Both the position numbers and the translations under genes were made by a program. A DNA stretch of 64,000 bases, taken from the NCBI GenBank assembly GCA_022592435.1, contig JABYQS010000053.1, positions 62,001 through 126,000 of the forward strand. Direction: 5' to 3'. Below the pieces are notes generated by a model. That model was not told the DNA's origin and made no database searches. It saw only the letters and a program-made list of their open reading frames with translations. This stretch comes from Cerioporus squamosus. Its lineage: Eukaryota; Basidiomycota; Agaricomycetes; Polyporales; Polyporaceae. Below, piece after piece: positions 45,136 through 57,300 of this stretch; within the stretch, counting starts at the first letter, position 1, and the number at the start of each line of letters is the position of its first letter.

Positions 45136-47335
45136 TCACGCCTTCTCGTTGAATGAATCGTCCCGGCGCTGGCGTTGCTCTCGACGGCGATGTAAAATGA
45201 CAGACGTGAGATAGCAGCACCAACCTGCGAACGCCATGATCTATGTAGTGGTAGCGGTTAGAATTGTAGGAAGGCTCTTCTACATACACAACAGTGTAAT
45301 GGGATCACTCACCCCGCTGAATACGGCAGGTCTCCACCAAATGTAGTCAGAGGTTAGCAGAGCACCCGAGATTGGCGTTCCTGTTCCCAATATCATACTG
45401 CGATCAGAGTCAAGATCACCTCAGAATAACAGATCATTCACCAATTAGGCTTCCTACGCCTGGTTACAATAGCAAAAACTGTTAGTCCAACAGATGACGA
45501 CGACGAAGCCTGAAGCTACACCTACCGCAACCAAAGAATGCGAGTCCCATACGTGCTCTGATTAACGCATGAGTTCGGTGTGGTTCAAGTTCGTGCAGTG
45601 AACGCGGAACATACCCTAGCTCAGAGAAATCATCGGTTAAAGTTGCAAGGAAAGGTGCCAGCATCGTAATATCTGGGACAGCCGTACGGTCAGCTCAGTG
45701 TTCCATTAATGTCCAGTCGAACAAGGAACACTCACAGACACCCGACGCCAACCCGTAGATGACCGCGATCACGACGACGCTCGCGACGCTGCCCAGACCA
45801 ATGAGGCCGAAAATTGTCACGGCGCAGATGAAGGTGAATACGACGACTATGTTGCCACTGCCGACCCTGTTGGCGACGACGCCAGGCGCAAGCCGGCCGA
45901 AGAAACTACATGCGTTCAGGATGACGAGCTGAGCCATATATGTAAACGCCATCCTCACGAGTATGGAAAGTCTGGGAGGCGAACATACCGAGTAGAAAGC
46001 GAACGTCTCATCGACCCCATGCCTGACGGCGTCCAGCTGGAGGTAGAAAAGCGGGAAGTAGAAGCCAATGATGAACAGCGCCATCCTGATGCACATTTCA
46101 CAATTAGCACGGAATGCCCGGAACCTTCCTCAATCATGTAAGACGGTTACTCACCCGAGCGCTGCGAAAACATACGGTTTATCCTTGGCGAACCGCTTCG
46201 CCACGGTCCACAGGTGTACGCTCTTCTTCGGCGGCGCGAGCCTCGAGCGCATGAGTAAGCATGAAACAAGAAGAAGCCCAGCAATGAGGCCTGCGTTGGC
46301 ACGCGCAGCAGTAGCGAAGCCGATTGACGGATTGTTCAGCAGATTATTCAGCATGACCGGGTGCACTACTGCGCCTATGGAGGAGCCGGATGAGACCATC
46401 GTCATCGCCAGGGCTCGGCGGCGTCGGAAGTAGTGTGAGACCACGGAGATGCTGGGCAAGTAGAGCATACCCGCCCCGAGGCCTGCTCCAATACCCTGGC
46501 TCAGGAGAATCTGGGTCGATAACGAGAAGATTAGTATCGCGAGTCACGGGACGATGGCGGATGGAATACCTGGTAGAACGCATCTGGCTTGGCGAGAGAG
46601 AGCATAAACAACGAAAATGCCAGCAGGATGGAACCTCCATATAGGAGGTAGTAGCTGCGAGCCCATCAGCATTGTCCGTTGACCATTGCCCACTGGTGCT
46701 CACAAGTATCCGCGGTCGTACAAGGGGCCAACAAACAGCCCCGACGCAATGACTAGGAAGGCATTGATACTGCCGATCCAGCTAGTAGAGAGCGGTGTCA
46801 GAAATCTCTGCCCTGCCCTGAGCACTGGGCAGAGAGGGGCACGTACGATATTGCTGAAGATGACTCATTGCTAAGGTACGTCCGGGCGTAGAAGTCTGTC
46901 GTGAAGTCAGAACCTTGTTTATCCGTCATTGCTCGCCACACCTGAGATGTACTCACCTTGGTAGACGCCAAAGGACGTCGTGTACCTATGACGGTGTGAT
47001 GTTTAGTAGCAATCTCAGCAAGGTACGAATTTGACCGTACCCGAAGGCGCAAGCCTGCACAAAGAAACTAGAGCCTGTGTCAGAACTGTCGGTGCCGCCA
47101 CGCCCACAGGGAAAGATACGTACGCTCCAAGAACAGTGAGCCACGCCGTCGGACCTCCCTCGGGAAACTCTGATTCCGTCGTTGCCTTGGTCGGAGCTGT
47201 ATCCTCAGCGGAATTGGCGGTCTGTGGCCGAGAAGTCGAATCCTCCACCGTTGCGCTGGCATTCGACTTTGTAACGGATACTCGTGAGCTGCCGGCGGCA
47301 GGCAGCTTGTCGTCGCATACTCCCGTCGGAGACAT
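45136..47335 (-). CDS. MFS transporter, monocarboxylate-permease type
   Basis: About ten exons, from ATG 47335 ('MSPTGVCDDKLPAAGSS') to TGA 45136. After a Ser/Thr-rich cytosolic N-terminus ('FPEGGPTAWLTVLGA') come paired membrane segments: 'FFVQACAFGYTTSFGVYQ', 'WIGSINAFLVIASGLFVGPLYDRG', 'YYLLYGGSILLAFSLFML', 'LLSQGIGAGLGAGMLYLPSISVVSHYFRRRRALA', 'ANAGLIAGLLLVSC'. After a short loop follow 'MALFIIGFYFPLFYLQ', 'LVILNACSFFGRLAPG', 'VVVFTFICAVTIFGLIGLG' and a last segment 'FSGVMAFAGWCCYLTSVIL' with a basic tail. 'PTAWLTVLGA', 'FGVYQ.FY' and 'RRRRALA' are typical of fungal Mch/monocarboxylate-like MFS proteins. Substrate is unknown. An in-frame ATG at 47425 would add 30 residues; 47335 was preferred because the 'GG.TAW' distance is then usual. 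Confidence 0.88.
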
Positions 47336-48897
47336 TCCGTAAAATCCACAGTAGGGAGAACGCACTGTACGTCGAGGGAAGAGAACCGGGACACCAGTCT
47401 TCTTGAACACCGTCGGCATATACATAAGTACTCTGCGGATGCAGGTTCGTTTGGTGGTCTGATCAGTTGATCAGTCAGCTTTATATCACGCGACATCTAC
47501 GCGGGCTCAAAAGGCGCGTTCTCAGGGGCTCTCTCTCCGAGGCAGGCAAGGGTTCGAGGAATGGACGCCGCGCAGATGATCCTTCCTGATATTGCCCATC
47601 AAAACGCCGCGAGCGCGTTGCCGAATCGGCTTCATAGCCATGGCGCGGCAAGTACTGTAACCGGACCTCCGACCGTCGTGGGTGCATTAAAGCACAGTGT
47701 ACGAACCCAGCTTGTCCAAATTCTGTCCTGATTTGTTCTCCAGGATTGCAGAGGGCACCGTCGACGGTCGTGGACCTCTGTCCAGCTTGTCGTCAACAGT
47801 AGTCGAGACAATGATCTCGCACGGAAAACCACTACACAAGCCCGAGCCGTTCATGTGCATTGTAGCGGGTAGGATTCTGAGTGCATGAGGTAAGGGAACT
47901 CGGATAGAATTCATGCTCACCAACTTGCGCGTTGTCGTAAGGGACGACTGGATCCTCGATGCACATCGGTGCTGCCACAGAGCGTACACCATGGCGATAC
48001 TCCTTGCCCATTTGATGGTCGAGCTCATGGCGAGGGAAGTTGGAACAAACCTACATTGTACATAGTACATAGATAGTGTCAGCGAGTCAGCTGCGTGATG
48101 ACGAAGCAAGAAGAGGGAAGGGCTTACATCGCCGCTTCGGAATGGCTCACGTTCCCCACGGCCCTCTTCGGCTTGCTCTTGCCCTTAAGACGAGGTAAGG
48201 AGCGACATTGCTCAGCACTTGACGATCCATCTATGCGCCCAGGATTGAAGGCGGCCTGTGAGTACGTCCGGCCAAAGACTGAATTCCACAGCTGCGACGG
48301 CATCGCCGCACGTCCATCGGGACCGTCGTCCGCGGCTGTTCAACGGGACCTGTAGGTATTCTCCGTAAAGCCTACAGCCAGTCGCTTCCATGTCATGAAT
48401 GCTATTTCTGCTATTTCTAAGACGGCTCCCCTGCCCGCAGTGAGCGGCGAACTGTCTGTGAATACCCGGACCATGATAGTATCAGGGGCCGCCTGGTGAG
48501 GATGCTTCGAACGGGTACGCACCCTCTTATAGCGATACAGCATTCCCTCCTCTTGTTTGAGAGCTTGAGTTCAGGATTGCGCTCAGGGTGAGACTCATGA
48601 AGATATGGAGAAACCAGAGTCGTAACAGTACAAAGGACCAAGTTGAAAGGAGTCAACCTGAGCCTGATATCAACTGCTCGAGTGCACCTTCACTTACGTA
48701 AGTAGACCTTGTTATACTTACAGTAAACGCCTGGTAAACGCGATCGACTAGTACTTAACCAGTAAGTCTTATTTTGTAACGAGCACATTAGTAGTGTTGT
48801 CGTCTTCTCGCGAGACGAGGCACCGGAACTGCACGACATCGAACCAACACAAGCTATTTCATCACCTGAAACGTAGTACGGAAGCAAAGTACTCATC
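47336..48897. other. Intergenic 1.5 kb, no supported gene
   Basis: The largest frame is on the minus strand at 48109-47687 (about 140 codons, with ATGs at 48028 and inside). It has no known motif and no clear splice continuation. Otherwise only short frames are present, and some TA-rich stretches near 48.7 kb. Confidence 0.5.
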
Positions 48898-50840
48898 TCA
48901 CAACCGGCCAAACATCGGCACCACCGTCGATAGCGCCCGCATTGCCTCGAGCAACTCCCGGTCATCCACAGACATCGCTCTGACATCGCTGACCGAACCG
49001 ACGAACGGCAGCTCGTCCGCCTCGCACACGGTCCCCTCCTTCGGCAGAGTCCCATTCTCCATGTACGCCCGGACATGCTTCGCCGTGCACAGCGAGGGCG
49101 CCGACGGCGAACAGTGTCCATGCGAGTTCTGCACGAGCAACCCCGCGCCCGGATACCGCTCCCGCACGGCCATGGCATCGCGCAGCGGGCACACGGGGTC
49201 GTACCGCGGCGAGATGAGCAAGAGCGGGTGCGACGTGTTCGTCGCCGCCAGCGGGCCCGTGTACCTCCACTTCGGGCGGACGCGCCACTCCGCGCACTGC
49301 AAGTAGTGCACGACCCAGATCGGGCCTCCGTGAGGTGAGTCCTTGACGAGCTCGTCGTAGTACTTTGCGTAGTACTCTGCGTCATATGGATGTTCGTCGC
49401 CGTCTCCGCAGGCAATCGCGTTGAATGCATCGTTCTCCGCGAGCCACGGCGACGCGCCAGAGGTGCAGTTGCACTCGGTGAGGTCAACGATCTTGGGAGC
49501 GAGCGCAGTGAGCGCGGTCTTGTTGCCCGTCTCGATAGCCCGGATGGTATCTACGACGGTGCCGTAGTTTGCCAGGGGTTTGTACGAGGACGAGAAGAGC
49601 TGGGTTATCAGTGCCTTGCGCGTCAAGATGGCAGGCGGCTCGGCGAGCGGGAGGGCCACAGGGTTCCGCGCGACCTCGTTGATGACGCCGAAGTATCGTG
49701 CGCGGATTTTATCTGGGGTCGACTCGTAAAGGGCGCACCTAAGAGGACCGGCCTGGTGGCAGTAGGTGAAGAGCGAGTCCATAACTGCTTCCATGTCCGC
49801 CAGGTTCGAGTTCCAGAGTGCGCCGCGGTAGTTGTTGCCGTCGTACACGCCGTCGATGATGACGCGGCCGACCTTGTCTGGATACATCGCTGAGAAGTAC
49901 TGCCCAAGGATGGATCCATAGCTCTACACGGAGATGAAACTTGTGAGTCTCATGAAGGCCGTGAACCTTCGAAGGAAACTCACGAAACCCCAATAGTGCA
50001 GCTTCTCCTGCCCAAGCTTCTCCGTGATCTTCACCATGTCGGTAGCCACACTCGCGGTGCTCATGAAGCGCGCGATACCCAGATCTCCACCAATACTCTG
50101 CTCGCACTTCGCCGCAACGACCTGCTCGCGAGCCCGGTAGAGGCCCAACGTGTGGTCCGACGCGTTCAGGAACTGGTGCCCGACCTGGGTCTTCCAGACG
50201 TTCCGCTCTCCAGATGACACAAAGCAATCCACACGGGGAGTGCTCGCCCCCGTCCCACGTGGATCGAACCCGAGTACGTCAAACGAGTCTCCAACAATGC
50301 GAGAGATGTTTGCTCCTGCGCGCTCGACGAGATTCGTACCAGACCCTCCGGGCCCGCCAGGGTTGATGAGGACTGTGCCGCGGTAGTTTGCTGTGCCTTT
50401 GGACGCTGCGGGTATCATGCGGAGCGCAATCGCAGTTGTAGGTCCGTCCGGGTCATGCGAGAGATAGTCGAGTGGAAGGAGGAGGCGTGCGCATAGGTGT
50501 CCGTCGTAGCACGACGTCCAGTTGACGTCTTCAGACGGCTCAAGCTGAGTGGTCCCCGCTCAATGAAGTCAGATAATCCGTGCAGGTTACTGGTGAAGCT
50601 CGATGAACTCACGGCATACCAATCAAATTCTGCTGCTGCGGAGGTGGAGCTACCGGCATGTGGGTATCGCACGACGGACGTGACGTCTTTTGCTGAGTAC
50701 AAGTAGAAGAACAAGACGGCTGCTAGGGCGAGCGCCCAGAAATTGTCTATGCGGGGGTGTTGCTTGCTCACAGGATAAGCCTCCGGAGGCTCTCCAGATG
50801 TGACGTGCGCCTCCTCTGGCTTACGATCGAGGGTGTCCAT
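48898..50840 (-). CDS. TAP-like alpha/beta hydrolase (serine peptidase family S33), membrane-anchored
   Basis: Three exons (50840-50613, 50544-49984, 49923-48898) sum to 605 codons, 604 aa. Residues about 30-50 form one hydrophobic segment ('FWALALAAVLFFYLY') after a cytosolic-type start, so a type II membrane anchor is likely. Then 'FDWYALEPSEDVNWTSCYDGHLCARLLLPLDY' heads the catalytic domain, with oxyanion 'NPGGPGGSG', 'FDPRGTGAS' and nucleophile elbow 'GF|SYGSILGQYF' (split by intron 2). 'DGVYDGNNYRG' and the C-terminal TAP domain follow, with 'SPRYDPVCPL' (Asp) and 'NSHGHCS' (His). All three catalytic residues are visible. Family members release tripeptides or act as prolyl-type aminopeptidases and esterases; the substrate here is unknown. 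Introns are 68 and 60 nt. Confidence 0.92.
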
Positions 50841-51350
50841 GGTAATAGCCGCTGTCGCACCCTTGGCAGTCTAAACCTCGACATGAGAGAGTCAGCATAC
50901 GTTATCAACCAGTGAAGCTGTGCTGGCACCATCTACTCACCGAAGACGATTTCACAGCTCACTCAGAGAGGTCTGCTCTGGCAAACACGGGGGTAGGAAG
51001 GACACTTTCGAAGACGCCGACGCCGCAGCTTTATATCAGTCCCACACACTGTTCCTCGTGGGCTATTCGGGGCCACGCACTGTCCCACGCCGACATCGCC
51101 AGCGTTGGCATCACTGTGAGCTTGCGGAGAGTGAGCCTAGCTGTCGGGTCGCATGCAAACTGACGCCCATAAGCGAGAGCAAGAGGGCGGGCCGAAGGCC
51201 CCGAGCATTGCGGTACCCATTCGAGGTAGCAGACGATCCTGCTACGAGTCTAGCTTATACGATGACAAAAGCAGAAGGTTATCTTTGACTCTGAGAGAAC
51301 TTCAGTACCACAAACAACGGAAGTCACGGGACTAAGCGCTGTACATAGGC
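50841..51350. other. Intergenic 0.5 kb between S33 hydrolase and SDR copy C
   Basis: Upstream of the hydrolase and downstream of the SDR. No gene was recognised. On the minus strand, TATA-like 'tgatataaagctg' lies near 51,032-51,044. Confidence 0.5.
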
Positions 51351-52491
51351 CTACGCGGTTAGATAGGCCTTCAGTTGCGCCTCCAGCCATACCCACAACC
51401 TCTCCTGCTCCCTACTGTCCAGAGCGGCCGGACTTGGGTCCCCAGGACGGGCCCAAGGGCGCAGATACTGTTGATTCCGTCAGTAAAGTCCCCAGAAGAC
51501 GCTTAGTGGTGAGAAAGCTTACCTTGCCGTTATATGCGAGTGCCTCAGGAGCCGTTCCAGCATAGAGAGGTGTGATGGCCCCATATGCCGTCGGGTACAT
51601 GATCAGTCGTTCCTGCGGTCGAGCGTGTCAGACGTTATGCGCAGCAGCACTGATGTGCAACATAACGGAGACGTACCCAGAGACGCAAGTACCACGGCTT
51701 CTCTCCGCGGAAGATCTCGCTCTGTATGTTGCCCGGGTCCACAACGATGCTCACAACGCTTTCCCCCGCCTCCACCGCACGCTTGGCAAGATAGGACGAC
51801 AGTGCAACCTGCGCGAGCTTGCTCTGTGCATACATCGTGAACATCCCGCGCCGCACGTTCCGCCGCTCAGGCCCGTCTGTGAACGTGGCGTAGTCGAGAC
51901 GGTCGCCAGGAACTTGATAGTGGGAGAACGAAGCAGTCCACACGACGCGTGACGGACCGGGAGCAGGCGCGGCGAGAAGTAATGGGTATAGGAGCTGCAG
52001 GAACAGGAAGTGCCCGATGACGTTGGTGCCGAACGTGAGGTCGTAACCTTGTGCAGTGAGGTCCTCGACAGGCGGAAGCATGAGACCGGCATTGAGATAC
52101 AGGATATCTGTGTGCGACTCTCGCCTGTGAGACCCTCGTCAGCCCCCAGTATCTTGCATGGGGAAAGTGGGCGGACGTCGACTTACCTCTTGAACTCCTC
52201 AGCGGCTGCCCGAACAGCATCGAGGTCGCTCAGGTCCAGCTGAAGAAAATCGGCCGTTTTGCCTGACTCTCTCGTCAAGGACTCGATCGCCTCTCGGGCT
52301 TTGGGCGGAGACCTAGCCGCGAGGTATACTCGAGCGCTCTTGCGCAGGAGATCCTTCACGATCTCGCGGCCAATCCCTGCGTTTCCACCTGTGACGAGGA
52401 CGACCTTCCCCGACAGATCTGGCATGTCTGCCGGGTGCCAAGTGGGAGCGGGAGGGAAAGCCTGTTGGAGGAATTGAATGAGCAGAGCCAT
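51351..52491 (-). CDS. Short-chain dehydrogenase/reductase, copy C (intact)
   Basis: Four exons (52491-52187, 52124-51677, 51612-51523, 51467-51351) sum to 320 codons, 319 aa. Cofactor motif 'VTGGNAGIG' near residue 35, 'LDLSDLDAV' near 88, 'LNAGL' near 110, catalytic 'YAQSK' near 195, 'VDPGNIQSEIF' near 220, and C-terminal 'YPTAYGAITPLYAGTAPEALAYNGK|YLRPWA'. This is the retinol-dehydrogenase/WWOX-like group of NAD(P)-dependent SDRs. It is the only one of the three copies in this window with an unbroken frame. It is inverted relative to copy A, 45 kb away, and the two are similar also in the promoter. The upstream open frame to about 52,840 is part of that duplicated leader and not part of the protein. 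Confidence 0.93.
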
Positions 52492-54384
52492 GGTGCGCTG
52501 ACGTGGCAGTAAGGCGTTGATGGAGCAGTGGGTTATCGGTGCTGCTACAGCAGGACTCGCTGGGGTTTATATATTGCTGCGAGCGTTCAGCTGCACGGGT
52601 TCCGTGAGTTTCGGATAGCATGTTGCCCACACGGGCTCCCTTGGGCTCGAATTTGTCGTGTGGCCGGGCTGAGTGATACTGCACAACCCGAGAAACTCGG
52701 ACGGTCATGGATTCTGTCGAGTTGGAGTATCGACGTGCCGGTGCTTCGCCCCGATACTTCAGGGTGCATTCACAACAAAGCTGAATACGAACTTGGTCAG
52801 TGAACATCGTGCAAAGAGGACAGAAAGACGATACCACATAGTACCCATGAGCTCTTGCAGCCAGGACTGTTGGGGGTGACGTGAGCTGTTCATTCTACGA
52901 ACCTAAATAGATCTGTGCTTGACCGAGAGGGGTTAGAGAGGCAGTAGAGCCTGGTCCTTAGAGCTCCTCAATCGCACTGAGAACGACTCGTCATCGAGAG
53001 TCTGGAATGAAAACTTTTAAATGAGACAGCTTGAACTTTACGATGGCGGCGGGGAAAGTGATCTGCCGGACTTACTCGAGCATGTCTTCTCCATCCCACA
53101 ATCTCTGCTCATCATGGTGAATAACGGGAAAGTATACAAAGGTGTAGGCAAACAGCTGGGAGGCAGAACGAAGGAACGTTCACACCGGTTTTGCAAGGTT
53201 CTGCTGCTGCAAGCGCCCAAAGCGCTCATTGCGGTCGTCGGTGACAACGAGCTCGACGACGTCGACGCTGTTCAGCCCGACGACCACTGTTCTACTGTCG
53301 ACCTTCCTTACGACCAGTGTTTTGATAGCGGCCTTGCTGAGGTATTGCCTTTGGCATGCGGACTCTTGCTCTCCGTTCATCCATCGAAGCTAGGATGAGC
53401 GGAGGTATAGCCGGACCCAGGGGACGCGAGAACGCAACTGGACGATCCTGCCAGTGCTACAGCAATAAATCCAAGATACACTGATAAGCTGACAGCGACG
53501 CGCGCGCGCGTAGCGAGGTATGGATATACGGAACAACGAAGGTAGGTAGGTAGGTGGGTAGGTGGGGGGACAAGTTAACCTCGATGATACAAACAACGTT
53601 AACGACGGCGGCCGCCCGGGTGCTCTCTCGAGGCTCGGAGTCGCAAGGACCGGGGCCGGATGCGCGATACATAAAACAGATAATGCATAAAAAAGGGGCA
53701 CAGACGCAGGGACAGAGGGACACAGAGAGTGAGAGACATACAGACATACAGACACACACACGGAACGGGGAGGAGTGAATTACCGAATGGGGGAAGGGGA
53801 ACGAAAACCGATGGATGCATCATGGTAGCAATGCGAATGCTGAATGTGAAGTGGTAATGCGAAGTGCGAAGAGGGGTGGGGATCGATACAGTTACACACA
53901 AGAGACGCAAAAATCTGTTTAGGTTTACACATGTACAGTGAGTGAGTGGCACGATTGCATATATGGGTGACGAGACGGGAGACGGGAGACGGGACGAGAC
54001 GAGACGAGACAAAAGTACTGTACAGACACAGCTGGAAAGACCAGCCACTCCTCCCAACAGTCAAGAGTCGAACGAAAAAGACGAGAGCGAAAGCGAGCGA
54101 GCGACGGGTGCGACGTGGCGACAAGATAGATAACAGAGTACAAGATGTTGGACCAGGGAGCGTGCGGGTGGGCGAGCGACGACGGTGCTCGAAAGCGCAT
54201 CTGCGCGTGAAGTGTGATGACAATTGTGAATATTGAGGAAGAACTGGAGAGACGATGAAAGGATGTTGTCGGATGATGGAGGGATGATCCATGGAGGAGC
54301 GTGCTCGAGGGCATCGGTGGAGGGTTACTCGGAGGGAGCAGGGAACGACAGCTCAATGGCAAGAGGCAAGCAATCCGCTCGGGC
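52492..54384. other. Intergenic region with simple repeats
   Basis: 52,492-52,800 is the duplicated SDR leader. 53,020-53,400 holds open frames on both strands (about 120 codons +, 66 codons -) without known motifs. From 53.5 to 54.3 kb the sequence is low-complexity: (GGTA)n at 53541-53566, CA/GA repeats near 53.74 kb, and GAGACGG/GACGA repeats at 53.96-54.01 kb. The last 400 bp are probably the long 3' UTR of the ankyrin gene. Confidence 0.5.
53541..53566. repeat. (GGTA/GGTG)n microsatellite
   Basis: Six to seven tetranucleotide units with one or two G substitutions. Confidence 0.85.
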
Positions 54385-57300
54385 TCACGTCTTCCCCGTC
54401 AGCGTCTGCACGAACCCCCTAATCCCGCCAAACCGCTGCTTCCCCCCACCCCCACCCCCACCCCCACCGCCGCCGCCGCTCCCCCCGCCATTCCGCGCAT
54501 GCCCGTACGGCGAGTGCGCGCGCGGGAACGAGTCGTGCGCGAGCAGCCCCATCTTCATCAGCTTGTTCGCCCGCGCGCGCTCGCGCTCCTGCTCGCTGAT
54601 GCTCCGCTGCGTCACGATGTCCGGCGACGCGTGCCGCGGCGGCGCCGTCGACACGCGCGACAGCGGCACTCCGAACGTGTCCCCGGGCAGCGACGGCGAG
54701 ACGGCGCTCGGCATGTCGTAGAAGCTCGCATCGGGGTCGGGCGTGCGCGAGCGGACGATCCGGGGGGGAGGTCGATAAGCGACGGGGACGAGATGACGGG
54801 GAGCGTCCGGGACGAGGCGGGGAGACGGATGTACGAGTTGTCGCTGCTGGGCGGGGATGGACGGGCACTTCCTATTGCGCTCCCGGACAGCGTTGGTTTG
54901 TGCCCGGGCGACACTGGCTGCTTGTGACTGGGGGAGAGGAAGCCCCCGGTATGGGTATGGTCGGAAGTCTCGCCTGCAGTTCGTCAGTCAGCGACATGCT
55001 ACACAATGAACCACAAGCTTCACGATAATGCACTCACCATCCGCGGTGTGAGGCCGCCTCGGCTTAGTCCGCCTCGGAGCAGGCGCCAACACCGGCCTCT
55101 CCTCCAAGCTGAACTTCCGCACCCCGCTCTCGGACCTCATCGACCTCAGCTGATCGCGGCTCCTCGTCCGATACTGGCTCTGGCTCTGGCTGGGGGTCTT
55201 CGGGCTCCCGACAGGCGTGTCCATGCTCCTCGAGCTCTCCGGCGGGCTCCCGCGCACCCTCTCCTTCTCCCGCTCCTCCCGCTCCTTGAACCGCCGCTCG
55301 ATCGCCAGACTCTCGCCATACGCAGCGAGCTTCGCGCTCAACGGCGTCCGCCCGCCCCCAACCGCGCCCGCAGTCGGGGCCCCAGTCGCCCCCGCGCTCC
55401 CATTCACGAGCCCCAGCCCCGGCAGCTCGATGTCCACATCCTCCCTGTCGAGGATGCTCTTCTGCGCGCGCTGCACAAGCGCCTCGGCCTGTGCATGCGA
55501 CGAGATCGCACGGATGTCGATATCAAGCGGCGGCGCACGCATCCGCTGTGGCGACATCGCCCGCGAGCGCGACTGGTACCCCCCGCGGGGCTCGGAGAAG
55601 TAGCCCGTCCCCGAAGCAGAGGAGTCCGCACGGCTGCGCATGCGCGTCTTCTCCCGCTCCCGCTCCTCCAGCTCAGGGTCGAGCGGGAGCTCGAGCGACG
55701 TCGCGTCCGGGGAGCGGATCTGCAGCCCCAGCCCTGGGGTGGGCCCGGGCGTCTGTGGCATGCTCGCATCTGTGCTCGTGCTCATGCTCCCGAAACTGTC
55801 GCCGCGCCCCCGGTTGTCGATGCCGTGGATCCCCAGGAGGCTCCGCTGCGACTCCGAGGCGGCAGAGTGCGACGACTGTCGCTCGTCGGAGGACAGTGGC
55901 TGTATTGGTGGGCGGTTGATGCTGAATGGGCAGTCGAACCCGGACTCTTCGTCCGGTGCAGCGGGCGACGGGAGCGTCGATCCTGTGGACGAGTGGCGCG
56001 AAAGCTGTGAGCCAGCAGACGGTCGGCGAAGCTGTGAGCAGCAGACGGTCGCTGCAGCGGATGGGCTTCGGACTTGATCTCTTGCAGGCGCGTCTTGCTT
56101 TCGACAAGGCCAAGCCCGAGGCCAATGCGCGGGGAGATGACCTCCCCGTAGCCTTCCTCGTCATCGTCATCTGCAGCAGTCGGTTGCTGGCGGCGAGAAG
56201 GCGTATCTTCACTCTCCTGATCACGAAGGCGCTGCTGAGAAGACGTGCTCCTCGGTGACCGCGGGCTGCCATTGCCTGAGTGATTGTCACCGCGCAGAGA
56301 GCTCACGCTCCCGCTCGCCTTGAGATCCAAGCCGAGCCCGGAGCGCTTCGTCGGCACGGACGGAGCAGTAGAGCTTGAATCGAATCGAAGCGAGCGCGCC
56401 GAGCCCTCGCCTGGCAGTGAAGGTGGCTGCCCGGACGACGCAGATCGGGCGTGGGGACGAAGTATCCCTGGACGTGTAGGTGGGCTCCTGTGCCCCTGCA
56501 ACTGAGGCAGAGGCGGATGCTGAGGAGAGGGCGACTGCGGCTTCGCAGCAGTCTCGGCAGCGCTCGTGCTCGAGCCAGAGCCGGACCGGTTGCGCACGCG
56601 TTCCATCGAGAGCTTGCGATGCAATTCGACTGCCAGCGGGGGAAAGGACGCCTCTGAGCTTGCTTGGCTATCTCCCCCCAGCCTGCTCCGGCTGCTCGGA
56701 ACGGTGGTCAGCGTCGCAGTGTAAGGTTGGGAGCTGGACGCTGTTGATAGGGGACCAGACTCCGATGCGCGGGTGCGCAACGGGGAATTAGCAGATGCAC
56801 CTCTGCTACGCTCGCGCTCGCGTTCAGGGGCGGGTGACGCAGATGCAGATGTCACCAGCGAGCTGGAGGAGGCATAGCCCGAGAAGCTGTCTCGACTTTC
56901 GGGAGTCGCGGGAGCGCCGGGTGAGGACGTAGCGGAATCACCCGCAGATTTCTTGAACATATGGAGGAGGGATATCTTGCCCCTTAATCGTCCCGGGGTT
57001 GAGGACGTGGAGGCGGTGACAGAAGCGTCGGCATCGGTACCGGCAGAGCGGGGCCTGCGCGATGACGAAAACGAAGGCCGCCCTGAGGACTTGCCATGAT
57101 GTTGTTGTGTTGACGAGCTCGGGCTCTGAGAATGGCCGTGCGTTTGAGGCAAAGGGTCAAAAATATGTGGGAGGGATGGTCTGCGGGGAGGAAACTCTTG
57201 CGCGGTGGTTGTGTCAGGTGAGGATTCGATAGACGCAGATCCCTGCATGGGAGGGGACGACGTAGGATATGACGCGTCTTCATCTATCTGGCCGGAGGAT

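Noticed and set aside
53021..53398. Open frames on both strands downstream of the SDR leader
   Set aside because: About 120 codons at most, no motif, equal coding potential on both strands.
55006..56010. 334-codon plus-strand frame
   Set aside because: Shadow of the GC-rich ankyrin gene on the other strand; Arg/Pro-rich without motifs.
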